Of a stretch of DNA of 64,000 bases, positions 26,001-33,706 are shown piece by piece (position 1 is the first letter of the stretch; every line of letters begins with the position of its first letter). Origin of the DNA: Flavipsychrobacter sp. (GTDB lineage Bacteria > Bacteroidota > Bacteroidia > Chitinophagales > Chitinophagaceae); contig JAEUVF010000005.1 in assembly GCA_016787265.1 (NCBI GenBank), positions 62,001 through 126,000 of the forward strand. Reading direction: 5' to 3'. A program made the position numbers and the translations under genes. Under the pieces are notes generated by a model. That model had not been told where the DNA came from and searched no databases. It saw nothing but the letters and a program-made list of their open reading frames with translations.

Positions 26001-28671
26001 GCTGCAGGAACTCAGACCAGGTTTCTATAAAATACAGTTAATTGCCACCAATTCGGTTTGTAATTTCAGAGATACGGCGCGGCAGGAAATAACAGTATCG
26101 GGAGTCGAATCTTTTACACCGGATAAAGGTGGAATCGGTGGTGATTTGCTGATGACAATTTATGGAGGCGGACTGGTGGAAAACACAAAAGTAAGTTTGT
26201 CGGGCAATGCAGGAGCATTGGAAGCAAAGGAATTGATACACGATGAAAAAGGTGTGCAACTTGGTGTCTTATTTGATCTGCATGCTGCCAATGCTGGCGT
26301 CTATGATCTAACTATAACATTCCCCAATCAGGCACCTATTGTATATGAGAAAGCCTTCACCATTAATGAAATGGTATATCCAGAAACCTGGTCAGAAATT
26401 TCCGGTCCGGCTATCTGGCGTACAGGAAGAACCGCCAATTTCAACCTGGTGGTAGGAAATAATGGTAATACTATGGCGAGAGGAGCAATAGTAGCACTTG
26501 CCTGGCCGAAGGATGTGCAGATTGAGTTTATTGGCAAGGAGCATCGTCCGGATAAAAATGAATTTACAGAAGTAGTGCTGGATGATGGCGAAGTGGTACG
26601 TACAAAAAATGAAGCAGTACAATGGATATATGATGTGAATACCACACGGCCTATTGATACATTCGGACTGGAATCCTTTGATGGTTATATCAAATATTTC
26701 ACCATCCCGATGGTACCGGCAGGATCAACAGTTGAAATTCCCTTCCGTGCCAGTTCTACCAGTTCGGGTATGCATAAACTGAAAACCTATACAGTGAAAC
26801 CCAACCAGTTTGGATCCTGCGAAACCTATAATATCGGAAATGCTATTACTGGTCCGGCTGCCGTGGAATTGTATATCAATACGCTGGATGTAATTATTGA
26901 TGAGGTAAAAGTTCCGCCTGCTACAAAAATTCCGGCACAGGTGGCGGTAAAAAGTTTGAAGGTTACTCAGAAGCATATTGATAATTCCTCCAAAATTTTA
27001 TTTCATCGCATGTGGGCCAGCTATTATGGAGCGGATGATCTGACAGAAAGTGAATACTATGATTATTATAAGGAAGGATTGGCTGCAGACGAATTTGCTA
27101 TTACTCAAATGAAAGACATTGCATTTGATAAGGCGGTGGATTTTGGGGCAGCCGGATTGGCCAAACGATCAGAAAAGCTTACAGACCAGTTGGATGCTGC
27201 AAATAAATCCATGCTGAACCATTCGGATAAGTCCAGGGAATATATGTCGCGTTCCCGTAGAAAACAGAATAAAAACCGCCGGGAAGCATTGGAAGCATTA
27301 AGCGCGGATGAGGCATTGAAATTCGAGGAAGCCCTGGCAAGTGGGCAAATGACCATTGATCAGTTAAGAAAGATGGAATACCTGGAGAATGCGGTAAAAT
27401 TTGGAAAGGATGCCAAAACAGTGAAAGGACAGATTGAAGCGATGATCAAATACATTGAAGAAAATTGTCCCGATCACAAGGAGCAATTGGAAGCATTGAA
27501 AGAGTTGTTAGGTAAGGAGAAAGACATTATTAATCCGAAAGATAAAGAAACAGAAACCAGAACTTCCTATGATCCGAATGCGATTTATGGTCCGAATGGA
27601 TTTGGCAGTTCCCGTTATGTAAGTAAAACCGAGCGCCAGCCATTTGTGATACTGTTTGAAAATGTGGATACTGCGAAAGCAGATGCACAGATTGTACAGA
27701 TTCTGGATACCCTGGATCGGACCAAATTTGACCTGAGTAGTTTTGAATTTGGGCAGGTAACCATTGGCAGAAAGACATTCCGTGTTCCGAAAGGCCGGAA
27801 GGAATTTATGATCGAGCGGAGTCTGGCGCCTGAAAGAAATATGCGGGTACGCATCAATGCATCACTGGATACTACAACGGGTGTGGTGAGCTGGCAGTTT
27901 ACTTCCATTGATCCGGCAACCGGTGATCTGCCAGATTTTGATGGCTTTCTGCCTCCGAACAAGGAGTACCCGTCGGGTGAGGGTTCGGTTGCTTACACAG
28001 TGAATCCGGTTAGGGGATTATCCAATGGAACAGAAATGCTATCCCGTGCCTCCATCATATTTGATACCAATGAGCCCATCCTAACGAATACCTGGAAGAA
28101 TACCATTGATGCGTTACAGCCAACGGGACAGATTCGCGCACAGGTACTGCAGGATTCCATGATTGTGTTGAGTTACAATGCGGTTGATGCGGGCTCGGGC
28201 GTTGATTATTTCCATCTGTATATGTCGGAGGATGGAGGAGAGTGGATGCCAATACCAGGCGGACAGGCAGACAGCATCATCCTGTTTGGGGATCCTGGAA
28301 AATCGTATCGCTTTTATATGGAGGCCCTGGATAAAACCGGCAATCGTGAATCCAAAACAGCGATTGGCGAGGCGGAAGTGAGTATGCCAAGTGAGGGTAG
28401 CACGCAACCGGTAACTAACTGGCGCGTATACCCGATACCTACGCAGGGAGATCTTAATCTTGAAATAGAGGTAATGGAAGCGCAGCAACTGAACATTCAG
28501 GTATTTTCATCTACGGGCCAGCGGGTTGCGGAATTGTATAATGGATCTGCCGCGCGTGGTTTGCTGAAACTTACAAAATCGCTGCAGAATCTGAGTACAG
28601 GACTTTATTTCATACAGGTTCGTGGCAGCAGGGGATTGGATTTGAAGAAGAAGATACTCCTGACAAAATAG
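23065..28671 (+). CDS. Giant T9SS-exported repeat protein (1868 residues)
   Basis: After a signal peptide ending LFAQA come seven repeats of about 133 residues (residues about 21-935), each with DRNDYYKTLLP, a GTHTGGSAGSFDLYVYD-like core and YQNSSQSF, joined by D-x-EPNN linkers; they look like pre-peptidase C-terminal (PPC) beta domains. Then follow a PKD-like module (about 938-1012), an IPT/TIG-like module (1013-1102), a helical charged part (about 1313-1492) and a DUF7619-like region from SYDPNAIYGPNG (1502). The end (about 1786-1868) is a type A T9SS sorting domain with VYPIPTQGDLNLEIE and LSTGLYFIQVRG. It is exported and probably anchored to the surface or released. Function unknown; adhesion or shielding are reasonable. 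Confidence 0.82.
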   Translation: MRLVLPLLILLFSTKFLFAQADFNSAHPLKADEQLSGTVSATNRNVYYKTLMPADGTITIFVNGTHAGGSAGNFDLYVYDKSKRQIGVKRALGNRSFTAGQTFRDTLRVYSRAADSIYILAYQNSSQTFNYQLSYTMEDKYPGDPEPNGELKQATPIAAKQVRNGLIGYVADGIIDRNDYYKTLLPASGTVRVYVEGKHTGGPAGSFDLYAYDKSGRNIQYKRTLGNKNHELGETFKDTMLIYSRSVDSIYILAYQNSSQSFSYSISYEVVDQQIEDTEPNNVFDQALPLAHEETKYGRIGNVNNGVVDRNDYYKTLLPYSGTVAVYIQGVHTGGSAGSFDLYVYDKSKREVGAKRTLGTKNHALGESFSDTLLISSRDADSLYFLIYQNSSQSFDYTIKYAMIYQSAEDAEPNNERAQSLPAAYNQTVYGRIGNVANGVTDRNDYYRAILPADGTLTLYVEGTHTGGTAGSFDLYVVDKAGRQIGVKRTLGNKNHVLNDTFKDTLRIYSQAADTVYFYVYQNSSQSFDYGIRYAVEDQSTNDTEPNNTPASAISLPIREIREGHIGYVANAVTDRNDYYKVVLPADGTVSITISGQHTGGSAGNFDLYVYDRSNREIGAKRTLGRQSLNLYNQFKDTLNVYSRAADTLYFLVYQNSSQSFSYQISFDLLDQSENDTEPNNEMAQAKPIDHNQTVSGHIGYVANGVTDRNDYFKTLLPVDGTVTVYIEGKHTGGPAGAIDFYAYDRSGRQISAKRSLGNKNINYGEPFRDTIELPSRAKDSIYFLIYQNSSLSFQYKLRYLMPDALQGDPEPNNTFAEAAVFTTKDTIAGLLGYVSNALTDRNDYFKMAVPEKSTVTVYIEGEHTGGSNGSFGFYAYDKGHRQLAAKNVVGESIAAGATLRDTIVVNCNSTDSLYVLMYQNSNRSFTYKIHFEIKDNKPEAAFSYTRTGNEFGFINKSQNTNSVLWRFGNNLTSTVNYPLQELRPGFYKIQLIATNSVCNFRDTARQEITVSGVESFTPDKGGIGGDLLMTIYGGGLVENTKVSLSGNAGALEAKELIHDEKGVQLGVLFDLHAANAGVYDLTITFPNQAPIVYEKAFTINEMVYPETWSEISGPAIWRTGRTANFNLVVGNNGNTMARGAIVALAWPKDVQIEFIGKEHRPDKNEFTEVVLDDGEVVRTKNEAVQWIYDVNTTRPIDTFGLESFDGYIKYFTIPMVPAGSTVEIPFRASSTSSGMHKLKTYTVKPNQFGSCETYNIGNAITGPAAVELYINTLDVIIDEVKVPPATKIPAQVAVKSLKVTQKHIDNSSKILFHRMWASYYGADDLTESEYYDYYKEGLAADEFAITQMKDIAFDKAVDFGAAGLAKRSEKLTDQLDAANKSMLNHSDKSREYMSRSRRKQNKNRREALEALSADEALKFEEALASGQMTIDQLRKMEYLENAVKFGKDAKTVKGQIEAMIKYIEENCPDHKEQLEALKELLGKEKDIINPKDKETETRTSYDPNAIYGPNGFGSSRYVSKTERQPFVILFENVDTAKADAQIVQILDTLDRTKFDLSSFEFGQVTIGRKTFRVPKGRKEFMIERSLAPERNMRVRINASLDTTTGVVSWQFTSIDPATGDLPDFDGFLPPNKEYPSGEGSVAYTVNPVRGLSNGTEMLSRASIIFDTNEPILTNTWKNTIDALQPTGQIRAQVLQDSMIVLSYNAVDAGSGVDYFHLYMSEDGGEWMPIPGGQADSIILFGDPGKSYRFYMEALDKTGNRESKTAIGEAEVSMPSEGSTQPVTNWRVYPIPTQGDLNLEIEVMEAQQLNIQVFSSTGQRVAELYNGSAARGLLKLTKSLQNLSTGLYFIQVRGSRGLDLKKKILLTK
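23125..25870 (+). repeat. Seven tandem coding repeats, about 399 bp each
   Basis: The linker codons for EPN recur near 23499, 23899, 24298, 24697, 25096 and 25495, so the period is 399-400 bases (133 codons) almost without length change. The repeats differ at the DNA level at many third positions while protein motifs are kept, which points to old duplications under protein-level selection rather than recent expansion. Confidence 0.85.
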
Positions 28672-28700
28672 TCTCTAGGTGTGTTTTAGATATTCAATCG

Positions 28701-28726
28701 AGGCCGGAATTCTTTCCGGCCTTTTT
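28701..28726 (+). terminator. Rho-independent terminator of the sigma-CHAT-T9SS unit
   Basis: A perfect 9-bp stem (AGGCCGGAA, loop TTCT, TTCCGGCCT) is followed by TTTT. It stands 30 bases after the stop of the giant gene and closes the unit begun by the sigma factor. The opposite gene ends 48 bases further. Confidence 0.85.
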
Positions 28727-28774
28727 ATAAATATACTCTTCAATGTCAGCTTTTCGGGCATTGGAGTCACTCAT

Positions 28775-29650
28775 TCATTTGTCTTTTTTAAGAATGTATT
28801 TCTTAATCATATAAGCCGAAAGGGGTTTAAGTTGCTTATTCAGTTGTTCAGGATGATTACCCGGCGCAGTAAAGATTTCCGGAAAATTATTGCGTTTTAA
28901 ATACCAGAGCTTACCGGCAGATCTTAGTGTAATCGTATCAATCTGCATCACTTTTTTAAAATTTTTGAGTTGAAATGTGTCAAGGCCAATAACAGTTGCG
29001 TTTACCGGCCGTGTATTACAGGGTACCGCTTTGTATTGCTCCCCTGTCCAGTACATACAGGAAGTTGCAGTATCTACAATTGCTTGTACAGCTGGTGGCT
29101 TATCCCTGAATTGCATAATAGAAAAACCGGTTGCTGATACAACAGCTATTGCACTGGGGATTAACCATTTTAATAGGCCGGGATTTTTTCTCGGTGCATA
29201 ACCAACTAGCTCAAGTTGAGCTGTGCTTGCCAACTGTTGCACCCTGGCAGGAATCTTCATTGGTCTAAGTTCCTTTCCTCCATCCTCCCCTCTTCCATAC
29301 TTCCTTCCCAACTCATAGGGTCTTGGCTGAAAATCAATCAGCCAGGCCAGCAACTCAATATTCTTCTCATTTGGATCGTCCGTCTCTCCCTTTAAATAAT
29401 TTATCAGAGGCTTGAACTTGTCCAGTTCAAATCGTTTAATAACCCGTAGACAATCTTCTTTTCCATTTACCCCTCCAAAAAAGTCACGAAGTGTATTCAA
29501 ATCCTTTGGTTGAAATCGGTTTTCACAAACTTTCCAACACTCGTCTCTTAACTTGGCCGGACTTGGAAGAACAAGGCTAATCGGCAGCAGTTGTTGCTCC
29601 ACTTTCTTTCTATACGCAGATAGAATAAGTTTTTTATAATCTTCAAACAT
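28775..29650 (-). CDS. Single-pass membrane protein of unknown family
   Basis: A 291-residue protein. The first 120 residues are cytoplasmic and helical, with TPAKLRDECW-like LPSPAKLRDECWKV, a FFGG turn and FKPLINYLKGETDD, ending in LLAWLIDFQPRPYEL. This pattern recurs in uncharacterised Bacteroidota proteins as I remember them, but I know no name for it. One membrane helix lies at about residues 152-172 (LIPSAIAVVSATGFSIMQF). The C-terminal part is periplasmic, with two cysteines and a run of beta-type segments. It is convergent with the giant T9SS gene. The N-terminal domain may be an adaptor; a link to the neighbouring CHAT operon is unproven. Confidence 0.55.
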   Translation of the reverse strand: MFEDYKKLILSAYRKKVEQQLLPISLVLPSPAKLRDECWKVCENRFQPKDLNTLRDFFGGVNGKEDCLRVIKRFELDKFKPLINYLKGETDDPNEKNIELLAWLIDFQPRPYELGRKYGRGEDGGKELRPMKIPARVQQLASTAQLELVGYAPRKNPGLLKWLIPSAIAVVSATGFSIMQFRDKPPAVQAIVDTATSCMYWTGEQYKAVPCNTRPVNATVIGLDTFQLKNFKKVMQIDTITLRSAGKLWYLKRNNFPEIFTAPGNHPEQLNKQLKPLSAYMIKKYILKKDK

Positions 29651-29958
29651 CTCAAAAAAATAACTGGTAAATCGAATTTTCGGAATCTCACCGGAATTAT
29701 CGGAATTATCGGAATCGTTTGATAGTCAACCCTCTATAGCCCTCTATTTTCGATCCTGAAATCAATTGATTCCTTTCTTGCTAATTGGATTCCTGTACAG
29801 CATTGATTTCAGAGAGTTGGATCGGTGGCATCGGTTTATTGACCTGGGAAGCAGTTTCCGGTCGCCATTGCTCCTGCTCTCACCTACTTCCCAACAACTC
29901 CAGGAAGCGCTTCCAGGGCTTAGGTACAAGATTCCAATCATTTCAAAATTTAATCAAA
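29651..29958. other. Regulatory-looking gap with tandem repeats, no gene
   Basis: This 308-base gap lies between two divergent genes. It carries CGGAATTAT at 29692-29700 and 29701-29709 followed by CGGAATCGT at 29710-29718, and a further CGGAATCTC at 29681, i.e. a 9-base period close to one helical turn, 31-68 bases upstream of the minus-strand start. CCCTCTAT is repeated at 29730 and 29740. An open frame from 29785 runs into the small peptide gene but its first part has no coding look. Confidence 0.5.
29692..29718. repeat. 9-bp tandem repeat, possible operator
   Basis: Two exact copies of CGGAATTAT plus a third degenerate copy lie 42-68 bases before the start of the minus-strand membrane protein gene. 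The place and the period suggest a binding site for a multimeric regulator; no regulator can be assigned. Confidence 0.45.
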
Positions 29959-30114
29959 ATGTTTTACATATTGATATCCCTCTTATTGGGATTAGCCTCC
30001 TCGACTCAACCCGTAAACGATCCTATCCAGGACGATCCCGGTGTAGTCACTACCAGCGATACCGGGGGTGAAACCGGGCATATTCCACCTCCACCTCCCA
30101 AAGGAAAAGGATAA
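29959..30114 (+). CDS. 51-residue exported small peptide, proline/glycine-rich end
   Basis: The 52-codon gene starts at the ATG at 29959 after an AATCAAA leader. Residues 1-17 form a short signal sequence (MFYILISLLLGLASST). The mature part is acidic and flexible (DPIQDDPGVV, TSDTGGETG) and ends in a run of five prolines followed by KGKG. Five bases after the stop stands a strong terminator. It ends 52 bases before the start codon of a TPR sensor kinase gene on the same strand, so a secreted signal sensed by that kinase, or an accessory envelope peptide, is possible (inference). The longer open frame from 29785 is not used because the extra part lacks coding features. Confidence 0.55.
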   Translation: MFYILISLLLGLASSTQPVNDPIQDDPGVVTTSDTGGETGHIPPPPPKGKG

Positions 30115-30119
30115 GAACC

Positions 30120-30155
30120 AATAAGGCAAGTGCGAGCTTGCCTTATTTTTTTTAT
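30120..30155 (+). terminator. Rho-independent terminator between small peptide and kinase genes
   Basis: A perfect 11-bp stem (AATAAGGCAAG, loop TGCGAG, CTTGCCTTATT) is followed by seven Ts. It separates the small peptide gene from the kinase gene that starts 11 bases later, so the peptide is likely made in excess and the kinase by read-through or from an own promoter hidden here. Confidence 0.85.
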
Positions 30156-30166
30156 TTTCCCGTTCC

Positions 30167-31861
30167 ATGTCTCTTTCAAACATTTCAGGCCTTATCCTTT
30201 TATTCATGGTGCTGATCGGTTGCCAACAACCAGAACCAGCGCCGGCTCCAACTTCGAATCCGGGCTTTTCCACCGCCATGGAACTGCTCAACTCGCAACC
30301 CGATTCCGCCTTTTATTATTTCAATGAAGTGGCTACCCAATCCACTGATTCCCTGGAAATCGCTTCCGCCTTGAATTATATGGCCATCATCCAGCACAAT
30401 GCCGGCGATTATTTTGGAAGCATTGAAACCCTGCTGGCCGCATTGGGTTATCTGAAAGAAGAAACCGAAGATAAAAAGCCCTATTACCAGGCGGTCTACA
30501 ACCTGCTGGGTTCCAACAACCTTACCCTGGATAATTTTATCGATGCCATTCTTTATTACCAGCTAACCCTGGAACTGACTACCGATGCCAACTTTAAGAA
30601 CATTGCCCGCAATAACCTGGCAGTTGCCTATCAGAAACAGGGTGATTATGCGAAAGCGATAGACTTACTCACTGCTATTCAAAGTGATACTACCTCTAAC
30701 CCATCCAACCGGGCAAGGATACAATCCAACCTGGCCAGGACCCGATGGTTGCAAAACAATTCTTTTAATCCACTGCCTGATTTTTGGGCCGCTCTTCACA
30801 TAAGATCAAAAGAAAAGGATCAATGGGGATTGAATGCCAGTTATTCGCACCTGGCAGATTATTATTCCGCCAACCAACCTGACTCTGCTTTGTACTATGC
30901 ATCCAATATGTATGCAGTTGCATCCGGTTTGAACAGTGTGGATGATGAACTGGAAGCGCTTCAGAAACTCATTCCCTTAGCTGCGCCTGCTGACTCAAAG
31001 CGATATGTGGGGGAATATATGCGCTTATCCGACAGTTTGCAAACTGCCCGCAACGCCGCAAGAAACCAATTTGCACTGGTCCGCTATGAAGCAGCAAAAA
31101 GCAAGGCCGAAAACCTTGAGCTCTTAACTGCAAATGCGGAAAAAGAATTATTGCTGTTTCGGCAACAACTGATTGGCGGTTCCCTGGTGTTAGCCCTGCT
31201 CGGATTGATTTTTTTCGTCATTAACAGGCAACGCAAAAAGAAAGCACAACTTGAATTGCAGTATCAGCAATCCCTCCGGGACCAACAATTAAAGACCTCG
31301 CAGAAAGTGCATGATGTAGTGGCGAATGGACTCTATCGCATAATGACCACCATCGAATACAAAGAGGAACTGGATAAAAATGAACTGCTCGATTCGATTG
31401 AGGAATTGTATGAAAAATCGCGGGATATTTCTTATGAAAGTCCGGATACTCAACCCGCAGCCGCTTCCTATCACCAATCCATAAACGATTTATTAAAAGG
31501 ATTTGCGTCTGAAACTACCCGGGTGGTAATTGTTGGTAATGAGCCGGAATATTGGGAAAACCTGCATCCAGCCGCGAAACAAAACCTGGAACAGGTTCTG
31601 CAGGAATTAATGATCAACATGCGGAAGCATAGTAAGGCATCGCTGGTAGTTGTGAAATTTGAAAAAGATCATCAGACCTTGAAAATCAAATACACAGATG
31701 ATGGTATTGGCTTCCCGGAAGCATCCAAATTTGGCAATGGCCTGAAGAATACGGAAAACCGGATTCTTCAGTTAAACGGACGCATTAGTTTTGGGCAACA
31801 TCAGCCAACGGGACTGACAATCGAAATTCACTTACCATTTGCGCCTGTGTATGATAAATAA
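30167..31861 (+). CDS. TPR-containing sensor histidine kinase
   Basis: A 564-residue protein. The N-terminal hydrophobic segment ends in MVLIGCQQ, a lipobox-like site. Residues about 40-290 are periplasmic TPR repeats (ALNYMAIIQHNAGDYFGSI, ARNNLAVAYQKQGDYAKAI). A transmembrane helix covers about 341-362 (GSLVLALLGLIFFVI). A coiled-coil leads to a short DHp segment with phospho-acceptor His382 (QKVHDVVANGL), and the HATPase_c domain has ELMINMRKHS, DDGIGFP and GNGLKNTENRI. This is the TPR kinase type common in Bacteroidota. It overlaps the response regulator gene by 11 bases; together they form one two-component system. Confidence 0.86.
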   Translation: MSLSNISGLILLFMVLIGCQQPEPAPAPTSNPGFSTAMELLNSQPDSAFYYFNEVATQSTDSLEIASALNYMAIIQHNAGDYFGSIETLLAALGYLKEETEDKKPYYQAVYNLLGSNNLTLDNFIDAILYYQLTLELTTDANFKNIARNNLAVAYQKQGDYAKAIDLLTAIQSDTTSNPSNRARIQSNLARTRWLQNNSFNPLPDFWAALHIRSKEKDQWGLNASYSHLADYYSANQPDSALYYASNMYAVASGLNSVDDELEALQKLIPLAAPADSKRYVGEYMRLSDSLQTARNAARNQFALVRYEAAKSKAENLELLTANAEKELLLFRQQLIGGSLVLALLGLIFFVINRQRKKKAQLELQYQQSLRDQQLKTSQKVHDVVANGLYRIMTTIEYKEELDKNELLDSIEELYEKSRDISYESPDTQPAAASYHQSINDLLKGFASETTRVVIVGNEPEYWENLHPAAKQNLEQVLQELMINMRKHSKASLVVVKFEKDHQTLKIKYTDDGIGFPEASKFGNGLKNTENRILQLNGRISFGQHQPTGLTIEIHLPFAPVYDK

Positions 31862-32516
31862 GGTATTAATTGCGGAAGACCATGAAACCTCCAATCTCTC
31901 TTTGCAAAAAGTGATGGAAGAATTGGGTATCAACCAGATCGACTATGTATACTATTGTGATGATGCCCTCAAACAGATCAGGCAGGCCGTTGATCTCAAA
32001 CAATCCTATGATCTGCTGATTACAGACTTACATTTTGAAGAAGATAGCCAACCGCAGCAACTTAGGGGCGGATTGCAGCTCATTCCGGCCGCTAGAGTGC
32101 TTCAGCCTGATTTGAAAATCCTGGTATTTTCTGCGGAAAACAAACCTGCTACCATTCAACAACTCTTCAAAAAATTCGAAGTGGATGGCTATGTACGGAA
32201 AGCGCGGAGTGATGCAAAAGAACTGCGACTCGCCATGGAAAGTCTATCCAAAAACCAGCGTTATTTTCCCCGGCACCTCAGGCAATTGCTAGACAGTAAA
32301 AATGCCTTTGAGTTCAGCAGTTTTGATATTGCACTATTAAAATTGCTGGCGGATGGTGTTCGTCAGAAAGATATACCTACCTGTCTGCAGGCGCAAAAAA
32401 TTCGTCCGGCTGGCCTGAGCAGCGTGGAGAAAAGATTGAGCCTGCTAAGAGAAGAGCACGACTTCGCCACCAATGAACAACTGATCGGATTCTGCAAGGA
32501 ACTGGGCATCATTTAA
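31851..32516 (+). CDS. Response regulator with C-terminal HTH
   Basis: A 221-residue protein from the ATG at 31851, which overlaps the end of the kinase gene; the frame from 31839 adds four residues. The receiver domain has the acidic pair Glu9-Asp10, phospho-acceptor Asp59 in LLITDLHF, and VFSAENK with the conserved Ser/Thr followed by a Lys in YVRKA. The C-terminal 70 residues (FDIALLKLLADGVRQKDIPTCL, then SSVEKRLSLLREEH) resemble a LuxR/NarL-like helix-turn-helix with a looser sequence. The most likely targets are genes near by, including the exported small peptide gene just ahead of the kinase (inference). Confidence 0.84.
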   Translation: MINKVLIAEDHETSNLSLQKVMEELGINQIDYVYYCDDALKQIRQAVDLKQSYDLLITDLHFEEDSQPQQLRGGLQLIPAARVLQPDLKILVFSAENKPATIQQLFKKFEVDGYVRKARSDAKELRLAMESLSKNQRYFPRHLRQLLDSKNAFEFSSFDIALLKLLADGVRQKDIPTCLQAQKIRPAGLSSVEKRLSLLREEHDFATNEQLIGFCKELGII

Positions 32517-32595
32517 ATTTCATTTTACGGTTTCCCGGAAAATTGGCTGGAGCACCTGAATTAGATTTGGACCAATCATCCAGGTGTAAAGGTGT

Positions 32596-32805
32596 ATGAA
32601 GCAGTTTTTTTATTTGAATTTGGTACCACAATTAGATGGCTATCGGGAAGTACATATTTCCGACTGCCGGTTTTTCCCTACTCAGCATAACAGAATTCCG
32701 TTGGGTGAATATTTTTCCTGCCGGGATGCAGTAGCTGCAGCAAAGAACAAATACCGGAAATCCGATGGCTGTTATTATTGCTGCCGGGAATGTCATACGA
32801 GGTAG
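32596..32805 (+). CDS. Small Cys/His protein of unknown function (Bacteroidota family)
   Basis: A 69-residue protein with VHISDCRFFP, the short block NRIPLGEYFSCRDAVAAAK and a C-terminal GCYYCCRECH. I have seen this pattern in many uncharacterised Bacteroidota small proteins (from memory): HEVH-x-x-C, LG-x-x-x-C-x-x-AV and GCYYC-x-x-x-CH. Four or five cysteines and the histidines could hold zinc. There is no signal peptide. It is a stand-alone gene between the response regulator and the truncated WYL-type regulator. Function unknown. Confidence 0.68.
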   Translation: MKQFFYLNLVPQLDGYREVHISDCRFFPTQHNRIPLGEYFSCRDAVAAAKNKYRKSDGCYYCCRECHTR

Positions 32806-32835
32806 GAATTGGGTAGAAATAAAAAATGATTCATC

Positions 32836-33243
32836 ATGCCATTAAACAAATCTTTTCTCAGAAGAATGGAAGTGCTGGATGCATGTTTTAGTAGAAAATA
32901 CAAAAGATGGACGATAGCCTTACTCCTTAACTCCATTAATGAAAGGCTTTATATGCTGGATATCCCCAGGATTTCAAAACGAACTTTATATGCAGATATA
33001 CACTCCATGCAGCATGAATTCAATGCGCCCATAGAACGATATAAATATGGAAATAAAATCTGTTACCGGTATTCACAGGCAAATTACTCTATACTGAAGG
33101 CTGGATTGTTGGAAGAAGATGTGCAATGTTTACAAACTGTCACCAACTTACTTCGGAAAACAAATGAAAAAGAGTTGGTTCAGCAATTGGAAGAGATATT
33201 AGAACGATTTGGTCCCCCTTCCATGGTTTTTTTCTGCAAATAG
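32836..33243 (+). CDS. Truncated WYL-type regulator (HTH part only)
   Basis: A 135-residue protein whose first 95 residues match the N-terminus of the full-length WYL regulator at 35272-36285 closely: MPLNKSF at the start, EVLDAC, RTLYAD, APIE-Y and CYRYS are shared. The winged-helix segment is complete (ISKRTLYADIHSMQHEF). The frame ends just before where the WYL domain would begin, with a short new tail (FGPPSMVFFCK). It has no ligand-sensing part, so it could be a decay product or a trans-acting competitor of its paralogue at the shared operator. It looks open and in frame, with no internal stops. Confidence 0.7.
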   Translation: MPLNKSFLRRMEVLDACFSRKYKRWTIALLLNSINERLYMLDIPRISKRTLYADIHSMQHEFNAPIERYKYGNKICYRYSQANYSILKAGLLEEDVQCLQTVTNLLRKTNEKELVQQLEEILERFGPPSMVFFCK

Positions 33244-33275
33244 GTTGCAGGGTTGGCGCCTAATTTTAAAGCTCT

Positions 33276-33701
33276 ATGAGCGAAGCCAAATACATGCAAT
33301 TTGAGCAGGTCCTGCACTATTTCCGGCAGATGGACCTGGTATTTTTGGATCTCATCCTGGATGAACACCGTACCTATCAGTCCATGCATCGTAAAAAATT
33401 TCTGAGCATGTTGGGGACTGTCTTCCAGATTTTTAAAAACAAAGGCAATACGCAATTGCTGGTCTATCCTGGTAGCTGCGCGAATGAAACCTGCAGTGGC
33501 TGTCTGCCTGATATGGTTGGTTATTGCTTTGTAGGAGAAGCAACTCCGCATTATTTAGCCATGATTTTTGAGGTAAAAGATGGCCGGGTACTGGATATGT
33601 TTGAATGTACGGATATGCAGCATCAGCAGGCGGTTCCCGGAAAACAATACCGTATCCGCATTGATCCCATGATATTCAACCAGGATGAGTCGGAAGACTA
33701 G
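33276..33701 (+). CDS. Hypothetical protein, 141 residues
   Basis: A soluble-looking acidic protein with no signal peptide. It starts MSEAKYMQFEQVLHYF, has HRKKFLSMLGTVFQIF in the middle, then NTQLLVYPGSCANETCSGC with three cysteines in nine residues, and a strand-rich end (YLAMIFEVKDGRVLDMFEC, YRIRIDPMIF). The Cys cluster suggests a metal or redox site. I do not recognise the family. It sits 32 bases after the truncated WYL gene and ends six bases from the opposite-strand propeller gene. Confidence 0.55.
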   Translation: MSEAKYMQFEQVLHYFRQMDLVFLDLILDEHRTYQSMHRKKFLSMLGTVFQIFKNKGNTQLLVYPGSCANETCSGCLPDMVGYCFVGEATPHYLAMIFEVKDGRVLDMFECTDMQHQQAVPGKQYRIRIDPMIFNQDESED

Positions 33702-33706
33702 TATTA

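Noticed and set aside
29785..29958. Upstream extension of the small peptide frame
   Set aside because: The added 58 residues would place a polar, cysteine-containing stretch before a good signal peptide; the ATG at 29959 with an A-rich leader is more likely.
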